In this document: piece after piece, positions 1 through 6,018 of the stretch
Numbering within the stretch: the first letter of the stretch is position 1
Layout: every line of letters starts with the position of its first letter
DNA from: Paracoccaceae bacterium
GTDB taxonomy: Bacteria > Pseudomonadota > Alphaproteobacteria > Rhodobacterales > Rhodobacteraceae
Reading direction: 5' to 3'
DNA length: 9,860 nt
Assembly (NCBI GenBank): GCA_015487255.1
Contig: WFQA01000077.1
Coordinates: 1 to 9,860 of the forward strand
Position numbers and translations under genes: made by a program
Notes under the pieces: generated by a model
Database searches by the model: none
The model's input: only the letters and a program-made list of their open reading frames with translations
Told to the model about the DNA's origin: nothing

Positions 1-1
1 G

Positions 2-745
2 ATGGGCATGGGCACCTATGGCTCGCGCTCGCTGGCCGTTGGCGGCTCGGCAATTGTGCGCGCCACCGAGAAGATCATCGCCAAAGCCAAGAAGATCGCC
101 GCGCACCTGCTCGAGGCAGGCGAAGCGGATATCGAGCTGGCCGACGGGCAGTTCACCGTGGCCGGCACCGATAAATCGGTCGCCTGGGGCGATGTGACCC
201 TCGCCGCCTATGTGCCGCATAATTACCCGCTGGAGGATATCGAACCGGGCCTGGAGGAAACCGCGTTTTATGACCCGGCCAACTTCACCTACCCTTCCGG
301 CGCTTATGCCTGCGAGGTCGAGGTCGACGAGGCCACCGGCAAGGTCACCGTCGAGCGCTTCGCGGCGGCGGATGATTTTGGCAACGTCATCAACCCGATG
401 ATCGTTGAAGGCCAGGTGCATGGCGGCATTGGTCAGGGCATCGGGCAGGCGCTGCTGGAGCACGCGGTCTATGACAGCGACGGCCAGTTGCTCAGCGGCT
501 CTTACATGGATTACGCCATGCCGCGCGCAAGCGATGTGCCCTCCTATGTGGTGGACCATAGCTGCCAAACCCCCTGCACCCATAACCCATTGGGCGTCAA
601 GGGCTGCGGCGAGGCCGGGGCGATTGGCTCGCCGCCTGCCGTGGTCAATGCGGTGGTCGATGCGCTGAGCGATCTTGGCATCACCCATATTGATATGCCG
701 CTATCACCCAACCGTGTCTGGTCCGCCATTCAAGCCGCGAAATAA
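2..745 (+). CDS. Molybdenum hydroxylase large subunit (CoxL / xanthine dehydrogenase family), 3' part
   Basis: This is the C-terminal 247 residues or so of a molybdopterin-binding subunit. The frame is open at the left edge, and family members are about 750-800 residues, so the true start lies outside and the ATG at 2 is internal. Visible family motifs are GTYGSRSLAVGG near residues 4-15, the glycine-rich stretch QVHGGIGQGIGQAL at 138-151, and GCGEAGAIGSPPAVVNAVVDAL at 201-222. The Glu of GEAG (residue 204 here) corresponds to the catalytic base next to the molybdenum. The enzyme would oxidise CO or a small organic substrate by hydroxylation using a molybdopterin cofactor, and pass electrons via an iron-sulphur subunit and FAD. 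The medium subunit follows 11 bp later with its RBS overlapping this stop codon. The L-then-M order fits form II CoxSLM clusters. The active-site loop that separates true CO dehydrogenase from homologues (AYRGAGR versus AYxCSFR) lies upstream of the window, so the substrate cannot be assigned. Confidence 0.93.
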   Translation: MGMGTYGSRSLAVGGSAIVRATEKIIAKAKKIAAHLLEAGEADIELADGQFTVAGTDKSVAWGDVTLAAYVPHNYPLEDIEPGLEETAFYDPANFTYPSGAYACEVEVDEATGKVTVERFAAADDFGNVINPMIVEGQVHGGIGQGIGQALLEHAVYDSDGQLLSGSYMDYAMPRASDVPSYVVDHSCQTPCTHNPLGVKGCGEAGAIGSPPAVVNAVVDALSDLGITHIDMPLSPNRVWSAIQAAK

Positions 746-756
746 GGAGAGCGCAC

Positions 757-1533
757 ATGTATAATTTTGAGTTCGAAAAACCCTCCACCGTGGCCGAGGC
801 CGTAAGCGCGCTGGCATTCGATGATGCCCAGGCGCTCGGCGGTGGGCAAACCCTGATCCCGACCATGAAGGCCCGCCTCGCCAGCCCAGGCAAGCTGGTC
901 AGCCTTTTGGGCATCGCCGATATGGTTGGCGTGTCTCAGGCAGATGGCGTGGTCACCATCGGCGGGGCCACCACCCATGCCGAAGTGGCCGCTGCAAACC
1001 TTGGAGCCATATCAATGCTTGCTGGCTGCATCGGAGACCCTTCGGTGCGCAATCGCGGCACCATCGGCGGCTCACTGGCCAATAACGACCCGTCAGCCGA
1101 TTACCCGGCCGCGGTGCTGGCCTTGGGGGCAACCATTGTAACCAATGCCCGCGAGATCGCGGCGGATGATTTTTTTGACGGTATGTTCACCACCGCACTT
1201 GACGAGGGTGAGATCATCACCGCCGTCAGGTTTCCGGTGCCGGATGCTGCCTGCTATCAAAAATTCGAGCAACCCGCCTCGCGCTTTGCCCTAGCGGGTG
1301 TGTTTGTCGCCAAGTCAGACGATGGTGTGCGGGTGGCGGTCACGGGTGCTTCCGAGGAAGGCGTGCACCGCTGGAGCGCGGCTGAAGAGGCATTAAACGC
1401 CAATTTCAGTGCTGACGCGCTGGACGGGCTGAGCGTCTCCCCCGATGGCATGATCGCTGACCTGCACGGCTCACCCGCCTACCGTGCCAATCTGGTCAAA
1501 GTGCTCACCGGGCGTGCGGTCACGGGCTGCTAG
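757..1533 (+). CDS. FAD-binding medium subunit of a molybdenum hydroxylase (CoxM family)
   Basis: This 258-residue FAD subunit shuttles electrons from the iron-sulphur subunit of the CoxSLM-type enzyme to an acceptor. FAD-binding motifs are visible: ALGGGQTLIP at about residues 26-35 (the AGGQS-type motif) and GTIGGSLANNDPSADYPA at 101-118 (the TIGG motif). The C-terminal CO-dehydrogenase flavoprotein domain ends with YRANLVKVLTGRAV, resembling the usual YRxxLxxVLxxRA end. Length is slightly short for the family but the protein looks intact. The ATG at 757 is supported by AAGGAG at 744-749, which overlaps the stop codon of the large-subunit gene, so translation is likely coupled. A strong hairpin with a pyrimidine/T tract follows about 65 bp after the stop, so this is probably the last gene of the transcript. 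The small iron-sulphur subunit is not in the window and presumably lies upstream. Confidence 0.93.
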   Translation: MYNFEFEKPSTVAEAVSALAFDDAQALGGGQTLIPTMKARLASPGKLVSLLGIADMVGVSQADGVVTIGGATTHAEVAAANLGAISMLAGCIGDPSVRNRGTIGGSLANNDPSADYPAAVLALGATIVTNAREIAADDFFDGMFTTALDEGEIITAVRFPVPDAACYQKFEQPASRFALAGVFVAKSDDGVRVAVTGASEEGVHRWSAAEEALNANFSADALDGLSVSPDGMIADLHGSPAYRANLVKVLTGRAVTGC

Positions 1534-1595
1534 CACAGAATCCAATCACCCCTCCCCATACCGGGTGGGGCATCCACAAAGTGGGGGCGTGCACG

Positions 1596-1630
1596 AGACG
1601 GGGGTATCACCACCCCCGTTTCTTTCTTTT
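1596..1630 (+). terminator. Rho-independent terminator after the coxL/coxM-like genes
   Basis: A perfect 8-bp stem, ACGGGGGT (1598-1605) with ACCCCCGT (1612-1619), has a 6-nt loop. It can extend by one G-T and one A-T pair. It is followed by a T-rich tract (about 1619-1630) on the plus strand. It lies 65 bp past the stop of the FAD subunit gene, in the orientation expected for that operon. Confidence 0.8.
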
Positions 1631-1650
1631 CTGAAATACGCCGGGGGTTT

Positions 1651-1665
1651 GGGGGCAGCGCCCCC
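1651..1665. repeat. GC-rich extragenic palindrome (REP-like)
   Basis: GGGGGC (1651-1656) and GCCCCC (1660-1665) form a perfect 6-bp stem with an AGC loop. It sits in the convergent gap between the Mo-hydroxylase genes and trpA and is preceded by a G-rich CGGGGGTTT. It has no T tract, so it is not an obvious intrinsic terminator. It has the look of a dispersed extragenic palindrome; only one copy is present in this window, so the repeat status is inferred. Confidence 0.5.
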
Positions 1666-1666
1666 T

Positions 1667-1685
1667 GCCGAGGCGTAGCCGAGGC
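1667..1685. repeat. Short direct repeat GCCGAGGC x2
   Basis: Two exact copies of GCCGAGGC lie at 1667-1674 and 1678-1685, separated by GTA. They sit between the two palindromes of the convergent gap and may belong to one composite intergenic element. Confidence 0.5.
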
Positions 1686-1700
1686 CATGGCGCCGCAGCC

Positions 1701-1723
1701 CATTTTTGCCTCTGGCAAAAATG
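1701..1723. repeat. Perfect 10-bp inverted repeat next to the trpA 3' end
   Basis: CATTTTTGCC (1701-1710) and GGCAAAAATG (1714-1723) are exact reverse complements separated by 3 nt. The palindrome begins about 20 bp past the trpA stop. On either strand the T run is in the 5' arm and the A run in the 3' arm, which is opposite to the layout of an intrinsic terminator. It could stabilise or process the trpA mRNA end, or be part of a repeated extragenic element. Confidence 0.6.
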
Positions 1724-1742
1724 CCGCCATCAACCGCCAGCG

Positions 1743-2531
1743 CTACCCATGCGCCCCATCGGCCAGCTCGGCCACAAAGCCCAGCACCGTTTCCACGCTC
1801 TGCCCCTCGCCAATGCGCTGCACAATCGCCGAGCCAACCACCGCCCCGTCGGCAATCTGCCCGATGGCCCGCGCGGTCTCGGGGGTTTTAATGCCAAATC
1901 CTACACAAACCGGTAGGTCACTCGCCGCTTTTATCCGCGCCACTTCCGGCGCAATCAGTTCCGCATCGGCCTCCGCCGCGCCGGTAATGCCGTTGATCGA
2001 CACATAATAGATAAAGCCAGAGGTATTTTGCATCACCTTGGGCAGGCGCTTGTCATCGGTGGTTGGCGTGGTCAGGCGGATAAAATCTATCCCCGCAGCC
2101 GCCGCCGGGATACACAGCTCCGCGTCTTCCTCGGGCGGCAGGTCAACCACGATCAAACCGTCAATCCCCGCCGCCTTGGCCGCTTGCAAAAACCGCTCCA
2201 CCCCCATTGCGTGGATCGGGTTGTAATACCCCATCATCACAATCGGCGTGGTCTCGTCCCCTTCACGAAAAGCGCGCGCCAGCTCAAGCACCCGGCCCAG
2301 TGTCATCCCCGCCTTCAGCGCCCGCTGCCCGGCAAGCTGGATGGCCGGGCCATCGGCCATCGGGTCGGTAAAAGGCGCACCAAGCTCGATGATATCCACC
2401 CCCGCCGCCGGCAGGCCCCGCAGCAACTCAAGGCAGGTATCAAAATCCGGATCACCCGCCATGATATAAGACACAAAAGCCGATCTTCCCCCGGCTTTCA
2501 GGCTGGCAAATTTGGCGGCAATGCGCGACAT
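1743..2531 (-). CDS. trpA: Tryptophan synthase alpha chain
   Basis: This 262-residue cytoplasmic enzyme cleaves indole-3-glycerol phosphate to indole and glyceraldehyde 3-phosphate. Indole normally channels to the TrpB subunit for the last step of tryptophan synthesis. The motif VDIIELGAPFTDPMADGP places Glu49 and Asp60 exactly at the canonical catalytic numbers of the alpha subunit. The phosphate-binding elements GFGIKTPETA (about 211-220) and VVGSAIVQRI (about 231-240) are present, as is the loop-6 region YYVSINGITGA (about 174-184). The start is the ATG at 2531 because GGGAGGA (2537-2543) precedes it and it gives the normal N-terminus MSRIAAKFASLKAGG. An in-frame ATG 15 codons upstream adds residues atypical of the family. 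No trpB or trpF is next to it: trpA stands alone here, divergent from psd. Confidence 0.97.
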   Translation of the reverse strand: MSRIAAKFASLKAGGRSAFVSYIMAGDPDFDTCLELLRGLPAAGVDIIELGAPFTDPMADGPAIQLAGQRALKAGMTLGRVLELARAFREGDETTPIVMMGYYNPIHAMGVERFLQAAKAAGIDGLIVVDLPPEEDAELCIPAAAAGIDFIRLTTPTTDDKRLPKVMQNTSGFIYYVSINGITGAAEADAELIAPEVARIKAASDLPVCVGFGIKTPETARAIGQIADGAVVGSAIVQRIGEGQSVETVLGFVAELADGAHG

Positions 2532-2536
2532 TTCAA

Positions 2537-2543
2537 TCCTCCC
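2537..2543 (-). promoter_or_regulatory. Ribosome binding site fixing the trpA start
   Basis: GGGAGGA on the minus strand ends 5 nt before the ATG at 2531. It supports this start over the in-frame ATG further upstream (2576). Confidence 0.75.
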
Positions 2544-2591
2544 GTTTTCAGGCCGTTTTGCGATACCCCCGGGCAAAGATCAAGCCCTGCC

Positions 2592-2620
2592 TTGACAATC
2601 CCGCCGCCCGTGTATTCTTA
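2592..2620 (+). promoter_or_regulatory. Candidate sigma-70-type promoter for psd-pssA
   Basis: A consensus -35 box TTGACA (2592-2597) is followed by TATTCT (2613-2618, 15-nt spacing) or TTCTTA (2615-2620, 17-nt spacing). This would place the transcription start just before the AAGGA ribosome binding site (2635-2639) of psd. The -35 match is exact and the -10 is imperfect, so the call is tentative. Confidence 0.45.
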
Positions 2621-2646
2621 AAGGCAAACCGCGCAAGGACACCACC

Positions 2647-3357
2647 ATGAACATGCTCAGCACTTTTATAAAACCGATGCACAAAGAAGGTCGCCGCTTT
2701 GTTGCCATCTCCGCCGCAATCACCGCCGGGTTCTTCTTGCTGGCATGGCTTATGCCCATCCTCACCCCGCTGGCCTGGCTCATGGTTGGTATCACCATCT
2801 GGGTTTATTACTTTTTCCGCGACCCCAGGCGCCACACCCCGACCCGCGAGGGGCTGATCGTCTCCCCCGCCGATGGTATCATCTCGCTGATCGAGCCGGC
2901 CGTGCCCCCCAAGGAACTGGGCATGGGACCAGAGCCGCTGACCCGGGTTTCCGTTTTCATGAATGTGTTCAACTGCCACGTCAACCGCGCGCCAATAGGC
3001 GGCAGGATCAAGGCCATCGCCTATCGCCCCGGCAAGTTTCTCAATGCATCACTCGATAAAGCCAGCATAGATAACGAGCGCAACTCGCTATGTATCGAAA
3101 TGGAAGATGGCCGCCAGATCGCCGTGGTGCAGATCGCCGGGTTGGTGGCGCGGCGCATAGTGTGCTTTTCAAACCACGGTGAAGCGATCAAAACCGGCGA
3201 GCGCTTCGGGCTGATCCGCTTTGGCTCGCGGCTTGATACCTATCTGCCCGATGGGGTGCAGCCACTGGTTGCACTGGGGCAAACCATGGTGGCAGGGGAG
3301 ACCGTGCTGGCCGATCTTTATAGCGAAGAGCCACAACGCCAGGCGCGGGAAGACTAG
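2647..3357 (+). CDS. psd: Phosphatidylserine decarboxylase proenzyme (short type)
   Basis: This 236-residue membrane-associated enzyme decarboxylates phosphatidylserine to phosphatidylethanolamine. The proenzyme cleaves itself between Gly and Ser to form a beta chain and an alpha chain with an N-terminal pyruvoyl group. The cleavage site is visible as LIRFGSRLDTYLP, with Gly193-Ser194. Asp76 in SPADG and His111 in FNCHVNR fit the Asp-His-Ser triad that drives self-cleavage. Residues of about 20-56 form two hydrophobic segments followed by FFRDPRR, usual for the short form of about 230 residues. The ATG at 2647 has AAGGA 7 nt upstream. The gene for phosphatidylserine synthase begins 3 bp after its stop, so the two enzymes are made together in pathway context. 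Nothing suggests damage. Confidence 0.96.
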   Translation: MNMLSTFIKPMHKEGRRFVAISAAITAGFFLLAWLMPILTPLAWLMVGITIWVYYFFRDPRRHTPTREGLIVSPADGIISLIEPAVPPKELGMGPEPLTRVSVFMNVFNCHVNRAPIGGRIKAIAYRPGKFLNASLDKASIDNERNSLCIEMEDGRQIAVVQIAGLVARRIVCFSNHGEAIKTGERFGLIRFGSRLDTYLPDGVQPLVALGQTMVAGETVLADLYSEEPQRQARED

Positions 3358-3360
3358 GCC

Positions 3361-4116
3361 ATGGGCAACACCCGAAAATTGCAGGTGATCCAGCTTTTGC
3401 CCAATCTGGTGACCATCATCGCCATAGCCGCCGGGCTGACCGCCATCCGCTATGGGCTGGAGGGCGATTTCGAGCGGGCGGTCAAGCTGATTTTGCTGGC
3501 GGCGGTGCTTGATGCGATTGACGGTGCCCTCGCCCGCCTGCTGAAAAGCGAAAGCAAGGTCGGGGCTGAGCTGGATTCGCTGGCCGACTTTTTGAATTTC
3601 GGCGTCGCCCCGCCGCTGATCATGTATTTCTGGGGGCTGCAATCGGCCAAAGGTATCGGCTGGATAGCGGTGCTGGTCTTCACCGTGGCCTGCGTGCTGC
3701 GTTTGGCGCGTTTCAATGTCAGCAGCAAAAGCGATGACGATATTGATACCGGCGGCTATTTTATCGGCGTCCCCGCCCCGGCGGGGGCGCTTTTGGTGAT
3801 GATGCCGATGTTCTTGAGCTTTGCCATCAGCAAAGACCCGTTCCTGCCGCCAACCCTGGTGGCCATCTATATGGTGCTGGTTGGGCTGAGCCTGATCAGC
3901 CGCATCCGGACATGGTCTTTCAAGGCGGTGCGGATCGCCCGCGAGCATGTCAAATTCCTGCTTATCGGGCTGTTGTTTGCCGGTGCGGCGGTAATGAACT
4001 TTCCCTGGGTCAGCCTTTTTGCCATCGGTCTGGCATATATCGGCATTGTCATCTGGTGCCTGTTGACCCGCCGCGCGCCAGATTCAGCCACCCCCCCGCC
4101 GAATCCAGGCCCATAG
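3361..4116 (+). CDS. pssA: CDP-diacylglycerol--serine O-phosphatidyltransferase (phosphatidylserine synthase)
   Basis: This 251-residue integral membrane enzyme joins serine to CDP-diacylglycerol, giving phosphatidylserine and CMP, the substrate for the upstream psd product. The CDP-alcohol phosphatidyltransferase signature D-x2-DG-x2-AR-x8-G-x3-D-x3-D is complete: Asp51, Asp54-Gly55, Ala58-Arg59, Gly68, Asp72 and Asp76. Several hydrophobic segments are visible, at about residues 12-30, 42-60, 80-95, 98-115, 132-150, 156-172 and 196-235. The last residues are proline-rich and polar. It starts 3 bp after the psd stop with only a weak purine-rich stretch upstream, so coupling to psd translation is likely. 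The 3' end carries a run of seven C (4091-4097) within the Pro-rich tail. Confidence 0.95.
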   Translation: MGNTRKLQVIQLLPNLVTIIAIAAGLTAIRYGLEGDFERAVKLILLAAVLDAIDGALARLLKSESKVGAELDSLADFLNFGVAPPLIMYFWGLQSAKGIGWIAVLVFTVACVLRLARFNVSSKSDDDIDTGGYFIGVPAPAGALLVMMPMFLSFAISKDPFLPPTLVAIYMVLVGLSLISRIRTWSFKAVRIAREHVKFLLIGLLFAGAAVMNFPWVSLFAIGLAYIGIVIWCLLTRRAPDSATPPPNPGP

Positions 4117-4224
4117 CGGGCAGCCAAAGCGGGTTCTGCACAAAAAGCCAGCCACTTGCTGCCTTGAAACGCAAGATTTTTTCAACCCCCTGTTAACCTT
4201 GAGCTTAATTTATTACCTACAGAT

Positions 4225-4245
4225 CCAGGCTGATTGCCAGCCTGG
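4225..4245 (+). repeat. Perfect 8-bp hairpin downstream of pssA
   Basis: CCAGGCTG (4225-4232) and CAGCCTGG (4238-4245) pair perfectly around a 5-nt loop. No T tract follows directly, so alone it is not a classical terminator. It could be an mRNA-stabilising 3' end hairpin or part of an untranslated leader. Confidence 0.55.
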
Positions 4246-4252
4246 CGCAGCG

Positions 4253-4275
4253 GGCTTCAAAGCCATTATTTTTCC
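4253..4275 (+). terminator. Weak candidate terminator for psd-pssA
   Basis: GGCT (4253-4256) and AGCC (4261-4264) form a short stem with a TCAA loop, followed by a T-rich tract (ATTATTTTTCC, 4265-4275). The stem is only 4 bp, so the call is tentative. It may act together with the stronger hairpin just upstream. Confidence 0.35.
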
Positions 4276-4392
4276 TTGTCATATTGCCGCTACAGGCACA
4301 TCAAACAGCATATATCTGCGGCACCGTCATCAGCCCGGCCCTGCATGGCCAAGATGCGTAGCATTTTCATTTTAATACCCAGGTCAGAGATT

Positions 4393-4416
4393 GGTTAATT
4401 TGAGGGATCATTAACC
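4393..4416. promoter_or_regulatory. Operator-like inverted repeat upstream of the RTX gene
   Basis: GGTTAAT (4393-4399) and ATTAACC (4410-4416) are exact reverse complements separated by 10 nt, giving a 17-bp centre-to-centre distance close to two helical turns. The position, 44-67 bp before the start codon, suits a dimeric regulator. TTAACC resembles CtrA half-sites of alphaproteobacteria, but the spacing and inverted orientation do not match the usual CtrA box. The regulator is unknown. Confidence 0.45.
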
Positions 4417-4458
4417 CGCCCACTTCAAAACTTGTATCGGGAACAAGTGGAGTGGGTT

Positions 4459-4479
4459 CATGCAAGTGGGTTTTGCATG
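4459..4479 (+). promoter_or_regulatory. Possible start-codon hairpin of the RTX gene
   Basis: CATGCAA (4459-4465) and TTGCATG (4473-4479) are exact reverse complements around a 7-nt loop. The ATG start (4460-4462) lies in the 5' arm. In the mRNA this could hide the start codon. An 8-nt direct repeat AGTGGGTT (4451-4458 and 4465-4472) overlaps the same area. A regulatory effect is inferred only. Confidence 0.35.
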
Positions 4480-5947
4480 GCTGGATACGCGGCTGGATAC
4501 AGCTGCGCGGCAGCTCATGGGGCTGTCCAGCCTTGATATTATAATGGTCGCCGGGCGGCGCTATCTGATCGCGGCAGGCGAGGCGGATGGCGGCCTGTCG
4601 AGCTATGAAATATTGAATGACGGCACGCTTATCGCCTCGGATGATGTGCTTTTCGGGGCCAATTCAGGCACCCAGAATGTCCGTTATGTAAACGCATATA
4701 TGTTTGAGGGGGCAGCTTATGTCATCCCCGCCGGGCGTTATGACAATAACCTCGCGGTCTTTCAGCTCAATGCTTCCGGCTCTTTTAGCGCCAGCCAGAC
4801 CCTGAGCGGCACCGGCACCGCCCGCCTGACCATGAGCGAGGTGGTTATGATCGGCACCATCAGCTACCTGTTTTCAGCCAATACCAGCGCCGGGCTGGAC
4901 CGGTTCACCATTTCAACCGGCGGCGCACTCACCGGTCAGTCCTTCATCGCTGATAGCGCCACCGTGGCGTTGGGAGACGTTTCTGCCATGGCCTCGGGCC
5001 AGCTCAAGGGGCGGGATTTTTTGTTTGTTGCCTCAGCTTTTGATGCCGGCATCTCGGTGTTTCGGGTTGGGGCGGATGGCAGCCTTGATCCGCGCTTTCT
5101 GCTCACCCCTGAGATGGTCGGCTTTAACGCCATTACCACCATGGCCACTGCACAGGTTGGCCCGCGTTTCTTTTTGCTGGTTGGCTCGGCCGAAACCGAC
5201 ACCCTGATGGTGTTTCGGGTCTCAAAAGGCGGCAAGCTCAAGCTGATCGACTCACTGATCGATAAATCCGAAACCCGGTTTGAGCGCATCTCGGCGATCG
5301 AGGTGTTTGAGGTCGAGGGCCGCAGCTTTATTCTGGCGGGCGGCGCGGATGGCGGCATTACCCTGTTTGAGCTGGACTATCGCGGACGGCTCAATGTTTT
5401 GGAAGTGGTGGCGGATGAATTCACCACCACACTCAACAATATCTCCGATATCAAGGTCGAGATCATCAACGGCAATATCTTTGTCTTTGTTGCCTCGGCC
5501 ACCGAGAGCGGCTTTACCCAGTTTGAACTCACCCTCGAGCCGGGCAATACCATCATGGGTGGCCCGGTGCGCGATACAATTATCGGCACACCGGGTGATG
5601 ACACGATCTTCGGGCGGGGCAAGCGCGACATCCTCGATGGCGGCGCGGGGGATGACCGGCTGATCGATGGTCGCGGGCGAGACCTGCTCACCGGCGGGCC
5701 GGGGGCGGATGTTTTTGAGTTCATCGCTGACGGGCGGCGTGACAAGATCACCGATTTCGAACAAGGGATCGACCGGCTGGACCTCACCGATTATGCCGGG
5801 CTATATTCCTATCTCGATCTGGATATCCGCCCCCGCAACGATGGCGCCGTTATTCGGATCGGCGACGAGATACTCAGGATCATCTCCGCTGACGGGCAGC
5901 GCATCGACCCGGATTCCTGGGTGCAGGAAGATTTTATCTTTGGCTAA
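4460..5947 (+). CDS. RTX calcium-binding protein with seven propeller-like repeats, probably type I-secreted
   Basis: This is a 495-residue protein of unknown specific function. Residues about 24-360 form seven repeats of roughly 44-50 residues. Each has a hydrophobic strand, a short G/R turn, a strand ending in AG or AS, and an acidic turn before a strand such as GLSSYEL or GISVFRV followed by xxGxL. This suggests a beta-propeller. Residues about 367-419 are six RTX-type nonapeptides (for example IGTPGDDTI, DGGAGDDRL, TGGPGADVF), of which at least three look degenerate. Then comes a serralysin-like C-terminus with ADVFEF, DKITDFEQGIDRLDLTDY and a hydrophobic end EDFIFG. There is no N-terminal signal peptide, consistent with C-terminal type I secretion. 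The ATG at 4460 is preceded by GTGGAG; the next in-frame ATG (4517) has no good ribosome binding site. No ABC exporter is in the window. An extracellular or surface role is likely; enzymatic activity such as lactonase cannot be inferred. Confidence 0.85.
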   Translation: MQVGFAWLDTRLDTAARQLMGLSSLDIIMVAGRRYLIAAGEADGGLSSYEILNDGTLIASDDVLFGANSGTQNVRYVNAYMFEGAAYVIPAGRYDNNLAVFQLNASGSFSASQTLSGTGTARLTMSEVVMIGTISYLFSANTSAGLDRFTISTGGALTGQSFIADSATVALGDVSAMASGQLKGRDFLFVASAFDAGISVFRVGADGSLDPRFLLTPEMVGFNAITTMATAQVGPRFFLLVGSAETDTLMVFRVSKGGKLKLIDSLIDKSETRFERISAIEVFEVEGRSFILAGGADGGITLFELDYRGRLNVLEVVADEFTTTLNNISDIKVEIINGNIFVFVASATESGFTQFELTLEPGNTIMGGPVRDTIIGTPGDDTIFGRGKRDILDGGAGDDRLIDGRGRDLLTGGPGADVFEFIADGRRDKITDFEQGIDRLDLTDYAGLYSYLDLDIRPRNDGAVIRIGDEILRIISADGQRIDPDSWVQEDFIFG

Positions 5948-5977
5948 CGTATTCGATACAACTATTTCAATGCAAAC

Positions 5978-6009
5978 AAAAAAACGCCCCGAGGTTTCCC
6001 CCGAGGCGT
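5978..6009 (-). terminator. Strong intrinsic terminator ending the spc ribosomal operon
   Basis: Read on the minus strand, an 11-bp stem (arms 5999-6009 and 5984-5994, including two G-T pairs) closes a GAAA tetraloop and is followed by seven T (complement of A 5978-5984). It lies about 36 bp after the rpmD stop. On the plus strand the same hairpin follows the RTX gene stop by 36 bp, with the A run in front and a weaker T-containing tract behind. It can therefore also serve the convergent RTX gene. Confidence 0.9.
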
Positions 6010-6018
6010 CCTAATTTC

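Larger units (their letters stand above)
4117..4459. other. 343-bp non-coding region with hairpins before the RTX gene
   Basis: No credible gene is visible on either strand. The region is richer in A and T than the flanking genes, especially after about 4170. It contains a perfect 8-bp hairpin (4225-4245), a weak terminator-like structure (4253-4275) and a perfect spaced inverted repeat (4393-4416). A Shine-Dalgarno-like GTGGAG ends at 4452. It presumably holds the pssA transcript end and the promoter of the downstream gene. I could not pick a convincing -35/-10 pair; TATATC at 4311-4316 is a possible -10 with no good -35. Confidence 0.6.

Noticed and set aside
2028..2621. Plus-strand open frame of 197 codons opposite trpA
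   Set aside because: Antisense to trpA, which has both catalytic residues and normal length. The Arg/His/Pro-rich translation is typical of a shadow frame.
3169..3948. Minus-strand open frame of 259 codons across psd and pssA
   Set aside because: Antisense to two genes with complete catalytic motifs; the translation is His/Gln-rich low-complexity and spans two genes. No ribosome binding site or family similarity is evident.
4091..4097. Run of seven C near the 3' end of pssA as a phase-variation tract
   Set aside because: It is short, lies in the last codons of a polar Pro-rich tail, and slippage would not affect the catalytic part.
4164..4185. TTGAAA / TTTCAA inverted repeat
   Set aside because: Only 6 bp and AT-rich with a 10-nt loop; likely to occur by chance in this AT-richer gap.
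4193..4208. TTAA-N8-TTAA as a possible CtrA box
   Set aside because: CtrA boxes in alphaproteobacteria use a 7-nt spacer (TTAA-N7-TTAA); the spacer here is 8, and the site is over 250 bp before the next gene.
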